8,410 bases of DNA, taken from positions 1 through 8,410 of the forward strand of contig JAGVCD010000212.1 of NCBI GenBank assembly GCA_020059425.1. Direction: 5' to 3'. Source of the stretch: Chamaesiphon sp. GTDB lineage: Bacteria > Cyanobacteriota > Cyanobacteriia > Cyanobacteriales > Chamaesiphonaceae. This document shows positions 1-6,174 of the stretch, one piece after another. The position numbers and the translations under genes are program-made. Each line of letters starts with the position of its first letter. Within the stretch, counting starts at the first letter, position 1. The notes beneath the pieces were generated by a model. That model did not search any database. It saw only the letters and a program-made list of their open reading frames with translations, and had not been told where the DNA came from.

Positions 1-353
1 GCCGTCAGTCCATAATCACCAGTTACCATCGTCACTTTAATACCCGCCGTATGACAGCGATCGATCGCCTCGGGTACTTCGGGGCGGGGCGGATCGAACA
101 TCGCCACCAACCCAATGAAAATCATATCTTGTTCTAGATCCTGAGCCTTTAAATCCAGCAGTTCCTGGCTCCCTTGGCGAGCAGCGAGTCCCAAGACGCG
201 AAATCCCTGCCGGGCTAAATCATCATTCGCTTGTACGATCTGCTGCCAAAGATTTTGGGTTAGCTCCTGCACCTTACTATCTTGCAGCATGGCCTGGCAG
301 TGTTTCAGCACTTCTAGCGGGGCACCTTTGGTGAAGGCCAGATAGGGCAAATC
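1..353 (-). pseudogene. Continuation of the P-type ATPase in the +1 frame, cut by the window edge
   Basis: Reading the minus strand from 353 in the frame shifted by +1 relative to the upstream part gives 117 uninterrupted codons of P-type ATPase sequence. They begin DLPYLAFTKGAP, which contains the KGAP nucleotide-binding motif. They continue through FDPPRPEV to HTAGIKVTMVTGDYGLTA, the TGD-type hinge region of the P domain. This is exactly what should follow the last residues before the TGA at 352-354, with no residues missing. One extra base near 354-357 (the AAA run before TGA) would explain the break. The fragment has no start of its own. Hinge residues and M5-M10 lie outside the window. 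Either the gene is disrupted, the sequence has an error, or a +1 recoding event joins the two frames; the first two are more likely. Confidence 0.85.
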
Positions 354-1830
354 ATTTGACCATCTCTGCTGCTTGCCAATTCAACACCACTGTCATCATT
401 CGCCGCCGCGAATCAAACGGAATTTCTCGCAAGCGCGGTAATTGCTGTTGACGCTGGGCTAAATTCAACCCCGCTTTGGCGGCAGCTACTAGTAGTGCCG
501 CTTCGGTGGGGTCGCCGATTTCTTGCCAGCGGCTAGGAGCATTGAGGTGAATGAGTTTGGCGTTGGAGCACAGCGCCGATCCCAACAGCAATAGATTTAC
601 TTGCTCGATCGCGATCGAGTTAGCGGGTAGATCGACCTTCCCACTGGTTGGATCGTAGCCTGCACCTGTGACCTCAATCGGCAGATGATCGATCGCTGGC
701 GTGGCTGGGAAATGCGGCGGCGGCAACCACAGATAACGCACGGTCATTTCATTTTTGGTCAATGTGCCAGTTTTATCGGTGCAAATTACCGTGGTCGCGC
801 TGAGGTTTTCCACCGCCGACAGTCGGCGCACTAAGGCGTTTTTTCGAGACATCCGCTTGACCCCCAGCGCCAATGCCAATGTGACAGTGGGCAGTAATCC
901 TTCCGGTACATTGGCTACGATAATCCCGATCGCAAAAATAAAGCTCTCGGTAATATTTAGCCCAATTAAAAAATAACTGAGCAAAAAAACTGTAATGCCC
1001 ATGCCAATGGCGATCGCCGTGATGATTCTGACAATTCGGGCAATTTGTACTTCTAAGTTACTGGGGGCGCGCTTTACCACTGTAGTTAGATGGGCGACCT
1101 GTCCAAACTCAGTCTGGGCACCAGTAGCATACACTACCGCCACCGCCCGTCCGGCGGCTACTGTCGATCCGGCTAACACTAAGTTAGCTATTTCGGAGGG
1201 ATTGACCCGCTCTTGCAAGGGCTGTTCTCCTGGTCGGAGTAGGGTTTTACCACCGCGAATCGGGACAGCCTCGCGTAGTCTAATGGGGTAAGCACTGCGC
1301 GCCACCGGCAACGACTCCCCAGTCATGACCGATACATCGATCGATAGACTTTCGGCAGACACTAAGCGGGCATCAGCAGAGATCCGATCGCCCTCTTCCA
1401 GTTCCATCACATCGCCGCGTACCAACTCCCGCGCCGGAATTTGCTGGAGTTGACCATTCCGCTTCACTTTGACCTGCATGGGCAATACTTTTTTTAAGGC
1501 TGCTAAAGCTTGCTCGGCTTGAAACTCTTGCCAGAAGCTAAAAATGGCGTTAATCCAAATTACTGCCCAAATTGCCCAACCCAGTTCGGGGGTGCGGGAA
1601 ATAAATGCTAAGGTGCCTGCTACCCAGAGCAGTAAAGCCATAAAATGAGTCAATTGGTCAGTAAACCGCAGCCACAGTGGTCGCTGGGCGGGTTCGGGTA
1701 ATTCATTGGCCCCAAATTGTTGCAATCTGCGGATTGCTTCATCCCCAGATAAGCCGTTCTCATTACTACCCAATGACTGATAAGCGGCTTCTACGGGTAA
1801 TGCCCAAATTGGTGCAGGAGATGATGTCAT
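352..1830 (-). CDS. P-type cation-transporting ATPase, N-terminal part up to a frameshift
   Basis: Membrane pump that couples ATP hydrolysis to cation transport. Numbering from the ATG at 1830, the order is: cation-ATPase N-terminal domain (about 8-50), M1 and M2 (about 62-78, 83-102), actuator domain with the TGES dephosphorylation loop (170-173), M3 and M4 (about 268-290, 296-320) with PEGLL at 309-313, then DKTGT with the phosphorylated Asp at 352. The PEGLL form is the one seen in type IIC (Na,K/H,K-like) pumps rather than the PEGLP of Ca pumps, so an alkali-cation or proton substrate is possible; the ion cannot be read from this fragment. The open frame extends upstream to a TTG at 1920, but those 30 residues look unlike the family, so the ATG at 1830 is preferred. 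The frame ends at TGA (352-354), in the middle of the nucleotide-binding domain, about 490 residues into a protein that is normally about 900. Confidence 0.88.
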   Translation of the reverse strand: MTSSPAPIWALPVEAAYQSLGSNENGLSGDEAIRRLQQFGANELPEPAQRPLWLRFTDQLTHFMALLLWVAGTLAFISRTPELGWAIWAVIWINAIFSFWQEFQAEQALAALKKVLPMQVKVKRNGQLQQIPARELVRGDVMELEEGDRISADARLVSAESLSIDVSVMTGESLPVARSAYPIRLREAVPIRGGKTLLRPGEQPLQERVNPSEIANLVLAGSTVAAGRAVAVVYATGAQTEFGQVAHLTTVVKRAPSNLEVQIARIVRIITAIAIGMGITVFLLSYFLIGLNITESFIFAIGIIVANVPEGLLPTVTLALALGVKRMSRKNALVRRLSAVENLSATTVICTDKTGTLTKNEMTVRYLWLPPPHFPATPAIDHLPIEVTGAGYDPTSGKVDLPANSIAIEQVNLLLLGSALCSNAKLIHLNAPSRWQEIGDPTEAALLVAAAKAGLNLAQRQQQLPRLREIPFDSRRRMMTVVLNWQAAEMVK

Positions 1831-2139
1831 GTTCGGTTCTGGCTTGAACACAACATCTTTGAGGCTAGATCGATGAGTTGAGGAACTTGTGAGGGTAATG
1901 TAGTAATCTAATTGCAGCAATTCTCAATTTTGAACTTGCCCCCTCTTTATGATTCACGCAAGAGGTCTATTAGAATTTTTGCTAATTTTTTGCCCGTGAC
2001 GTAGGTCAACCAGCACTTGTAAGCTATGATAGTGTAGACGTAAGAATTATTTTCGGCTGTGAAATTCAAGTTGTTAATCGACAAATGTTTCTCCGGATTT
2101 AAGCTACTCTTTTACACTGTTTGATTTTGGAGAACACTC
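1831..2139. other. Divergent spacer between the ATPase gene and the RNA-binding protein gene
   Basis: The 309 bases contain no convincing gene. They must carry promoters in both directions. Two hairpin-capable elements are visible. CCTCTT (1942-1947) pairs with AAGAGG (1960-1965). ATTAG (1969-1973) pairs with CTAAT (1982-1986) and is followed by a T run. The second is AT-rich and weak, and there is no plus-strand gene upstream for it to terminate, so it may be only local composition. The distal part, from about 2031, would be the leader of the RNA-binding protein mRNA. Confidence 0.5.
2025..2030 (+). promoter_or_regulatory. Candidate -10 box for the RNA-binding protein gene
   Basis: TATGAT matches the sigma70-type -10 consensus at five of six positions. 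No good -35 hexamer sits 16-18 bases upstream. If used, it would give a leader of roughly 100 bases before the ATG at 2140. Long leaders are usual for cold-regulated cyanobacterial rbp genes, so the position is reasonable but unproven. Confidence 0.35.
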
Positions 2140-2463
2140 ATGTCGATATATGTTGGAAATTTGTCCTACGATGTTACTCAGGACGATCTGAAGCAAACCT
2201 TTGCTGAATATGGTACTGTCAGCCGCGTGCAACTCCCCACTGATCGGGAAACTGGCCGGATGCGGGGTTTTGCTTTTGTAGAAATGTCTTCAGACGCTGA
2301 GGAAACGGCAGCGATCGAAGCCCTCGATGGCGCAGAATGGATGGGTCGTGATCTGAAAGTCAATAAAGCCAGACCTCGTGAAGAAAGAGGCGGTGGTGGC
2401 GGTGGCGGCGGTTGGGGAGGCGGCGGCGGTGGTGGTCGTCGTGGTGGCGGCGATCGCTACTAA
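2140..2463 (+). CDS. RRM-domain RNA-binding protein with glycine-rich tail (cyanobacterial Rbp type)
   Basis: Cytoplasmic single-RRM RNA-binding protein of 107 residues. RNP2 is IYVGNL at 3-8 and RNP1 is RGFAFVEM at 42-49, with the aromatic residues that stack on RNA (Tyr4, Phe44, Phe46). The RRM ends at about 78. A tail from about 84 to the end is almost all glycine with Trp and Arg, the architecture of the cyanobacterial RbpA family. Members are commonly cold-induced and thought to bind mRNA; that is family knowledge, not visible here. The start is set by GGAGAA (2129-2134) ahead of the ATG. The gene stands alone, with a strong terminator after it at 2509-2537. Paralogues are common in cyanobacteria, so I give no numbered symbol. 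Confidence 0.95.
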   Translation: MSIYVGNLSYDVTQDDLKQTFAEYGTVSRVQLPTDRETGRMRGFAFVEMSSDAEETAAIEALDGAEWMGRDLKVNKARPREERGGGGGGGGWGGGGGGGRRGGGDRY

Positions 2464-2508
2464 TTCCTCGACTTTTTGATCAATTAATAATTCATCAAGT
2501 GAAGTAAG

Positions 2509-2537
2509 GCAGAGTACAGAAATGACTCTGCTTTTTT
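2509..2537 (+). terminator. Rho-independent terminator of the RNA-binding protein gene
   Basis: GCAGAGT (2509-2515) pairs perfectly with ACTCTGC (2525-2531) around a 9-base loop and is followed at once by six T (2532-2537). It lies 46 bases past the stop codon at 2461-2463. On the minus strand the hairpin lacks a following T run, so it probably does not serve the converging gene that ends at 2542. Confidence 0.8.
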
Positions 2538-2541
2538 GGGC

Positions 2542-2997
2542 TTATCGATCGCCAATCAGATCAAAATTCTGAGCCCCCAGAACAGCTTCTGTCTGCACAT
2601 AATACTTAAATTCCAGCAAGTTATAGAAAGGATCTTCTAAAAAGAAAGCATAATGCTCCGTGACTTCGCCCAAAAAACGTTGCTTGGCAGACTGGCGATA
2701 GACTAGTTTCTGGGCGGTCGCTCGTTGCTCTAATTCTTGCCACATGTCCAGATGCGGAAAAACTATGCCAAAATGTCTTGGATAAACACCCCGCTGAGCC
2801 GTCAGTGGCATATCAGTAATGTGTCCGACTAACTGGTGACCATACAAGCCCAAAATAATAGAGTTTTTGGTTTCTCTACCTAAGATACAGCCCAATCCTT
2901 GGACATAAAATTCCTTAGCCTGTGAGATATTCGCAATAGGGAAAGCTAGATGGAATATTGGTCGATCGTCTGATGAGAAAGCGGAGCTATCCAACAT
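2542..2997 (-). CDS. VOC-superfamily (glyoxalase/dioxygenase-like) protein
   Basis: Soluble protein of 151 residues made of one vicinal-oxygen-chelate unit of two beta-alpha-beta-beta-beta modules. The first module opens with FHLAFPI (15-21) and the second with RHFGIVF (74-80). It ends with DPFYNLLEFKYY (122-133). His16, His75 and Glu129 sit where VOC enzymes bind their divalent metal, so it is probably a metal enzyme rather than a drug-binding member. The single-unit length fits a dimer with shared active sites. Substrate cannot be deduced: lactoylglutathione lyase, an extradiol dioxygenase or another VOC activity are all possible. The ATG at 2997 has no clear Shine-Dalgarno, but His16 lies so close to it that the start cannot be much further in. 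The gene is head-to-head with the DUF92/VTE6 gene, with 6 bases between start codons. Confidence 0.85.
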   Translation of the reverse strand: MLDSSAFSSDDRPIFHLAFPIANISQAKEFYVQGLGCILGRETKNSIILGLYGHQLVGHITDMPLTAQRGVYPRHFGIVFPHLDMWQELEQRATAQKLVYRQSAKQRFLGEVTEHYAFFLEDPFYNLLEFKYYVQTEAVLGAQNFDLIGDR

Positions 2998-3003
2998 ATC
3001 GTA

Positions 3004-3780
3004 ATGGCAATGACTATGGATAATCTAGCGAATTTAGCTACTCCCTGGTTGGTAGCGATCGGCATCAATGTATTTTTACTAGGTGGCGCTTGGTTTTTAC
3101 CCAAAAAATTGCTTACTCCTGCGGGCTTCTGGAATGCTGGGCTGCTGGGGGTAATTATTTGGGGTGGTTTAGGCTGGCGAGCTTATGTAGTGATGGTGGC
3201 TTATTTTATCGTGGGTTCTGGGGTGACCCAAATTGGCATGGCCGAGAAAGAGGCTGCAGGGATTGCAGAAAAGCGCTCTGGGGCGCGGGGGCCAGAAAAT
3301 GTCTGGGGTTCAGCGTTGGTGGCGGCAGTCTGTGCCTTGCTAGCCTACGGGGTGGTGATTGCTAATTTGCCTAGTTATTGGGTTGGTTTGTTGACTTTGG
3401 CTTATGTGGCCAGCATGGCTACGAAGTTATCGGATACCTGTGCCAGTGAAGTGGGTAAAGCTTATGGTAAAACAACTTATTTAATTACTACTTTGCGATC
3501 GGTACCAAAGGGCACGGAAGGAGCGGTGAGCTTGGAAGGAACGATCGCTGGGATGGTGGGGAGTTTGTTGTTAGCTGCGATTGGCTATGGGTTAGGATTG
3601 ATTTCGGTAGGTGGTTTAGGGATTTGTGCGATCGCGGCTGCGGTGGCGACGACAATAGAAAGTCTGATTGGTGCAACGGTTCAAGAGAAGTTGGATTGGT
3701 TAACAAACGAATTGGTGAATGTGATTAATACTTTTGTTGGGGCAGTTTGTGCTTTATTACTTGGTTTATTTATTTTGTAA
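3004..3780 (+). CDS. DUF92/TIGR00297-family membrane protein, probable phytyl-phosphate kinase (VTE6 homologue)
   Basis: Integral membrane protein of 258 residues with about six or seven hydrophobic segments (roughly 13-32, 42-72, 104-121, 125-140, 181-200, 203-217 and 240-257). Conserved family motifs are visible: TKLSDTCASEVGKAYGK at 140-156, PKGTEGAVSLEGTIAG at 168-183, and an ESLIGA...NELVNVINTFVGA block at 219-247. The family includes plant VTE6, which phosphorylates phytyl phosphate to phytyl diphosphate for tocopherol synthesis and phytol salvage from chlorophyll. A cyanobacterial homologue is known, so this function is the best inference. Three ATGs lie within 15 bases (3004, 3010, 3016) and none has a good Shine-Dalgarno, so the exact start is uncertain. 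Its promoter must lie inside the divergent VOC gene. I see no terminator directly after it. Confidence 0.85.
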   Translation: MAMTMDNLANLATPWLVAIGINVFLLGGAWFLPKKLLTPAGFWNAGLLGVIIWGGLGWRAYVVMVAYFIVGSGVTQIGMAEKEAAGIAEKRSGARGPENVWGSALVAAVCALLAYGVVIANLPSYWVGLLTLAYVASMATKLSDTCASEVGKAYGKTTYLITTLRSVPKGTEGAVSLEGTIAGMVGSLLLAAIGYGLGLISVGGLGICAIAAAVATTIESLIGATVQEKLDWLTNELVNVINTFVGAVCALLLGLFIL

Positions 3781-3973
3781 CAAATTATGAATATGGAAGT
3801 CATGGCACAGGCAACAGCATCAATGCAGTGGTTCAGACAGTCATCAGGATAGTCTTTTCTGGGTTTTGACATTCCCGTTGGCGTTTAATACCCGCCAGAC
3901 CTCCTCAGCAGTTGGCGGTGGGAGTACGTCATATTGCAGTTATGATCAAGCCTGAAGAACAGAGCATAGGCCA
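3781..3973. other. Spacer before purT with a hairpin and an orphan reading frame
   Basis: CCGCCA (3892-3897) pairs with TGGCGG (3913-3918) around a 15-base loop. No T run follows on either side, so it is not a standard terminator. GTTGGCG occurs twice (3878-3884 and 3911-3917). On the minus strand a 31-codon open stretch (3844-3939) reads like protein (TAEEVWRVLNANGNVKTQKR) but has no normal start codon. It could be a gene remnant. TATGAT at 3941-3946 is a possible -10 box for purT with no good -35. Confidence 0.35.
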
Positions 3974-5140
3974 ATGAAATTACCAAAAAGAATCATGTTA
4001 TTAGGTGCCGGTGAACTCGGCAAAGAATTTACGATCGCTGCTCAACGTCTTGGTCAATATGTAGTAGCTGTCGATCGATATGCCCAGGCTCCAGCCATGC
4101 AAGTCGCTGATGCTAGCGCGGTCATCTCGATGCTCAATGGTGACGACCTCGAACGGGTGGTGCAAGAATTTCAACCTGATATCATCGTCCCCGAAATCGA
4201 AGCCATCCGCACCGAAAAACTTCAGGAATTTGAACAGCGGGGCATTACGGTCATTCCCACCGCTAAAGCCACCGACTATACGATGAATCGCGATCGAATT
4301 CGGGAGTTAGCCCACCAGGAATTAGGTGTGCGAACAGCCAACTATGCCTATGCCAATACCCTAAATGAAATGGTAACCGCAGCAGCTCAAATTGGTTTTC
4401 CCAATGTCGTCAAACCAGTGATGTCTTCTTCGGGCAAGGGACAATCGGTAGTAAATAGTGCGGCGGATGTCGAACAGGCTTGGCAATACGCCATCGCGGG
4501 TTCTCGGGGTGATAGTCACAAGGTAATTATTGAAGAATTTATTAACTTTCAGCTGGAAATCACTCTGCTGACCATTAAGCAATGGCAAGGTGCCACGCTC
4601 TTTTGTGATCCGATCGGGCATCGTCAAGAGCGTGGTGATTATCAAGAATCTTGGCAACCTGCTGTTTTAAATGAGCAACAATTACTAGCGGCTCAATCGA
4701 TCGCCATCCAAGTCACCGATGCCCTAGGCGGAGCTGGGATTTTTGGTGTGGAGTTCTTTGTCACTCAGGATGAAGTCATTTTCTCTGAGCTATCGCCCCG
4801 TCCTCACGACACCGGGATGGTCACCCTGATTTCTCAAAATCTCAATGAGTTTGAATTGCATTTACGAGCCATACTCGGTTTGCCCATTCCAGTAATTCGA
4901 CAGCTCGGGCCTGCTGCCAGTGCCGTAATCTTGGCTACCAGTCAATCTGCCGATATCCACTTCACTGGTGTGGAAAAGGCTTTGGCCGAGCCGGATGTTG
5001 ATATCAAACTGTTTGGCAAGCCAGATAGCCGTCCCTATCGCCGGATGGGCGTGGCGCTAGCCAGCGCGGCAACTATCGACCAGGCTAGACAAAAAGCGGC
5101 TACCGCAGCAAGCTTGGTACAGATAAATTCAGCGAGCTAG
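3974..5140 (+). CDS. purT: Formate-dependent phosphoribosylglycinamide formyltransferase (GAR transformylase 2)
   Basis: Cytoplasmic ATP-grasp enzyme of purine synthesis. It forms formyl-GAR from GAR, formate and ATP through formyl phosphate, with no folate needed. The 388 residues match the usual length of about 390. The N-terminal domain carries GAGELGKE (11-18) and VPEIEAI (72-78). The ATP-grasp core carries VVKPVM with Lys147, SSGKGQ (152-157) and EEF (187-189). Metal and ATP ligands are expected at Glu260 and Glu272. SELSPRPHDTGMVTLISQ (271-288) is a signature of this family and separates it from PurK. Lys349 and the RR pair at 356-357 fit the C-terminal substrate site. The start ATG has only a weak AGG 3 bases upstream. 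The gene appears to be transcribed alone, and its last 12 bases overlap the end of the converging gene at 5129. All key motifs are intact. Confidence 0.96.
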   Translation: MKLPKRIMLLGAGELGKEFTIAAQRLGQYVVAVDRYAQAPAMQVADASAVISMLNGDDLERVVQEFQPDIIVPEIEAIRTEKLQEFEQRGITVIPTAKATDYTMNRDRIRELAHQELGVRTANYAYANTLNEMVTAAAQIGFPNVVKPVMSSSGKGQSVVNSAADVEQAWQYAIAGSRGDSHKVIIEEFINFQLEITLLTIKQWQGATLFCDPIGHRQERGDYQESWQPAVLNEQQLLAAQSIAIQVTDALGGAGIFGVEFFVTQDEVIFSELSPRPHDTGMVTLISQNLNEFELHLRAILGLPIPVIRQLGPAASAVILATSQSADIHFTGVEKALAEPDVDIKLFGKPDSRPYRRMGVALASAATIDQARQKAATAASLVQINSAS

Positions 5141-5398
5141 CCAGCGCAACAACTGCACTAGTTCCCAGAGTCGATCGATTTGACCTGTTTGGTTTTGATA
5201 AATTTGGCGGAGTTGTAAAACTTGGAGCTGCTGCTCCGCCATCACTAAAGGTGCCAAGTGTAAATGTTCACCATGGATAATGAATTTTTCCAAGACTGCA
5301 TTTACGCGCATGATTTGGGAGCGACAACCCAATAGCCGGACGGCAATCATCCAGCAAACCACAGAAATCAAAATATTTACAACTAATATTACCAACAT
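5129..5398 (-). CDS. Small membrane protein of unknown function, one N-terminal helix
   Basis: A protein of 89 residues that I do not recognise by name. Residues 2-23 are a strongly hydrophobic segment, followed by Arg/Cys/Arg. The remaining 65 residues are soluble and helical-looking, rich in Gln, Leu and Glu (about 54-88), and could form a coiled coil or a docking helix. It would sit in the inner or thylakoid membrane as a single-pass protein. GTG (5401) and ATG (5398) are adjacent possible starts. The ATG is preferred because AGG in the sequence CAGGTTTGTGATG lies 6 bases before it. The gene begins about 10 bases after the stop of the beta-rich protein gene, so the two are probably co-transcribed and perhaps translationally coupled. 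The 3' end overlaps purT by 12 bases on the opposite strand. Confidence 0.7.
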   Translation of the reverse strand: MLVILVVNILISVVCWMIAVRLLGCRSQIMRVNAVLEKFIIHGEHLHLAPLVMAEQQLQVLQLRQIYQNQTGQIDRLWELVQLLRWLAR

Positions 5399-5408
5399 CA
5401 CAAACCTG

Positions 5409-6104
5409 TTAGGGCATCCATTCTAAGCCAATCCCTACTCGACTGTCTTTACTTTCGCGCGCATTTTGAAATTGAATTTCCCCAGAAATCCGCAGCTGTT
5501 TGGTTAAGGCATAACCCGCTGTCAGCGTCGAAATGCCCACTTCTTCACTGGTGCCTAGGCCGACCCAGCTTTGTTGTAAGGCTATATCACCGCCGCCGCC
5601 GCGTGCAGGTACTAGCAATAACTTGATCCCTAGGTTGAAACCATCGCGATTATAGGTAGCGGATTCTAGATGCCGATAACCGACCACCGGAGACAAATTA
5701 ATATATCCGCCCAACGGGAGCAGGTAGTAGTTAAGATCTGCTCCATAAGAATTAAACTGCGCCTGATTATTCCAGTTAGCATTGAGGGCTAGTCTTGTCC
5801 GATCGATCAACAAATCACTAATACCCACATCAAAACCACCAGCTTGATTATTAGCCGGATACTGCGAGTAGCCTAATCGCCACCTAGTCCGAAAACTGGG
5901 ATCGTTCTGAATTTCGGCTCCCACATCCGGAATTTTTTGCAGCCACCGCTGCAATACTGGACTATTGCGAATAAGCTCGGGATCAATATCAATCCGTGGT
6001 GACGATAGTGTGTCCTGGGGCATATTTTGAGCAGTCACCTCATGGGTAACCAAAACCGCTGGCAACCACAGAAACCGCCATAAGATGGAGAGTTTTAAGC
6101 GCAC
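5409..6104 (-). CDS. Exported beta-rich protein, possible outer-membrane barrel
   Basis: No named family recognised. Starting at the GTG at 6104 gives 231 residues with a classical signal peptide: basic MRLK, a hydrophobic stretch (5-19) and a likely cleavage site after VTA at 23-25. A short helical region (41-70, with LQRWLQKIPD) precedes about 160 residues of alternating polar and hydrophobic strands with aromatic residues, such as FRTRWRLGYS (71-80), LNYYLLPLGGYINL (124-137) and LRISGEIQFQ (204-213). This pattern suggests an outer-membrane or periplasmic beta-barrel. It ends in WMP rather than the usual C-terminal Phe or Trp, so barrel insertion is not assured. The frame extends to a TTG at 6149, but only the GTG has a well-spaced Shine-Dalgarno (GAGGG) and yields a sensible signal peptide. 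It lies in a minus-strand cluster 70 bases after the TPR gene and just before the small membrane protein gene. Confidence 0.75.
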   Translation of the reverse strand: MRLKLSILWRFLWLPAVLVTHEVTAQNMPQDTLSSPRIDIDPELIRNSPVLQRWLQKIPDVGAEIQNDPSFRTRWRLGYSQYPANNQAGGFDVGISDLLIDRTRLALNANWNNQAQFNSYGADLNYYLLPLGGYINLSPVVGYRHLESATYNRDGFNLGIKLLLVPARGGGGDIALQQSWVGLGTSEEVGISTLTAGYALTKQLRISGEIQFQNARESKDSRVGIGLEWMP

Positions 6105-6108
6105 AAGA

Positions 6109-6113
6109 CCCTC
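6109..6113 (-). promoter_or_regulatory. Ribosome binding site that sets the start at 6104
   Basis: On the minus strand GAGGG is followed by 4 bases and then GTG (6102-6104). The competing TTG at 6149 has AAAGGG only 2 bases upstream, which is too close. The GTG start also leaves a clean signal peptide, whereas the longer form puts about 15 extra residues in front of it. Confidence 0.6.
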
Positions 6114-6174
6114 AAGAAATGGAGACTTGGCTATTTTAACCGCAATCAATTCCCTTTAGAAAAATACGGATAGT

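Noticed and set aside
1831..1920. N-terminal extension of the ATPase to a TTG at 1920
   Set aside because: The 30 extra residues are low-complexity Ser/Thr-rich sequence unlike the family, while the ATG at 1830 leads straight into a normal cation-ATPase N-domain.
2385..2460. Glycine-codon repeat (GGC/GGT/GGA tract) as a DNA repeat element
   Set aside because: It encodes the Gly-rich tail normal for this RNA-binding protein family.
3681..3872. Minus-strand frame across the end of the DUF92/VTE6 gene
   Set aside because: Most of it is antisense to a well-supported gene and it has no ribosome site or domain; only the spacer part deserves attention.
5091..5106. Minus-strand GCGG-TAG-CCGC hairpin followed by five T, as a terminator for the small membrane protein gene
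   Set aside because: The stem is only 4 bp and lies inside the purT coding sequence; chance is as likely.
6105..6149. Longer form of the beta-rich protein starting at TTG 6149
   Set aside because: It would put about 15 residues before the signal peptide, and its AAAGGG is too close to the TTG; GTG 6104 has a better site.
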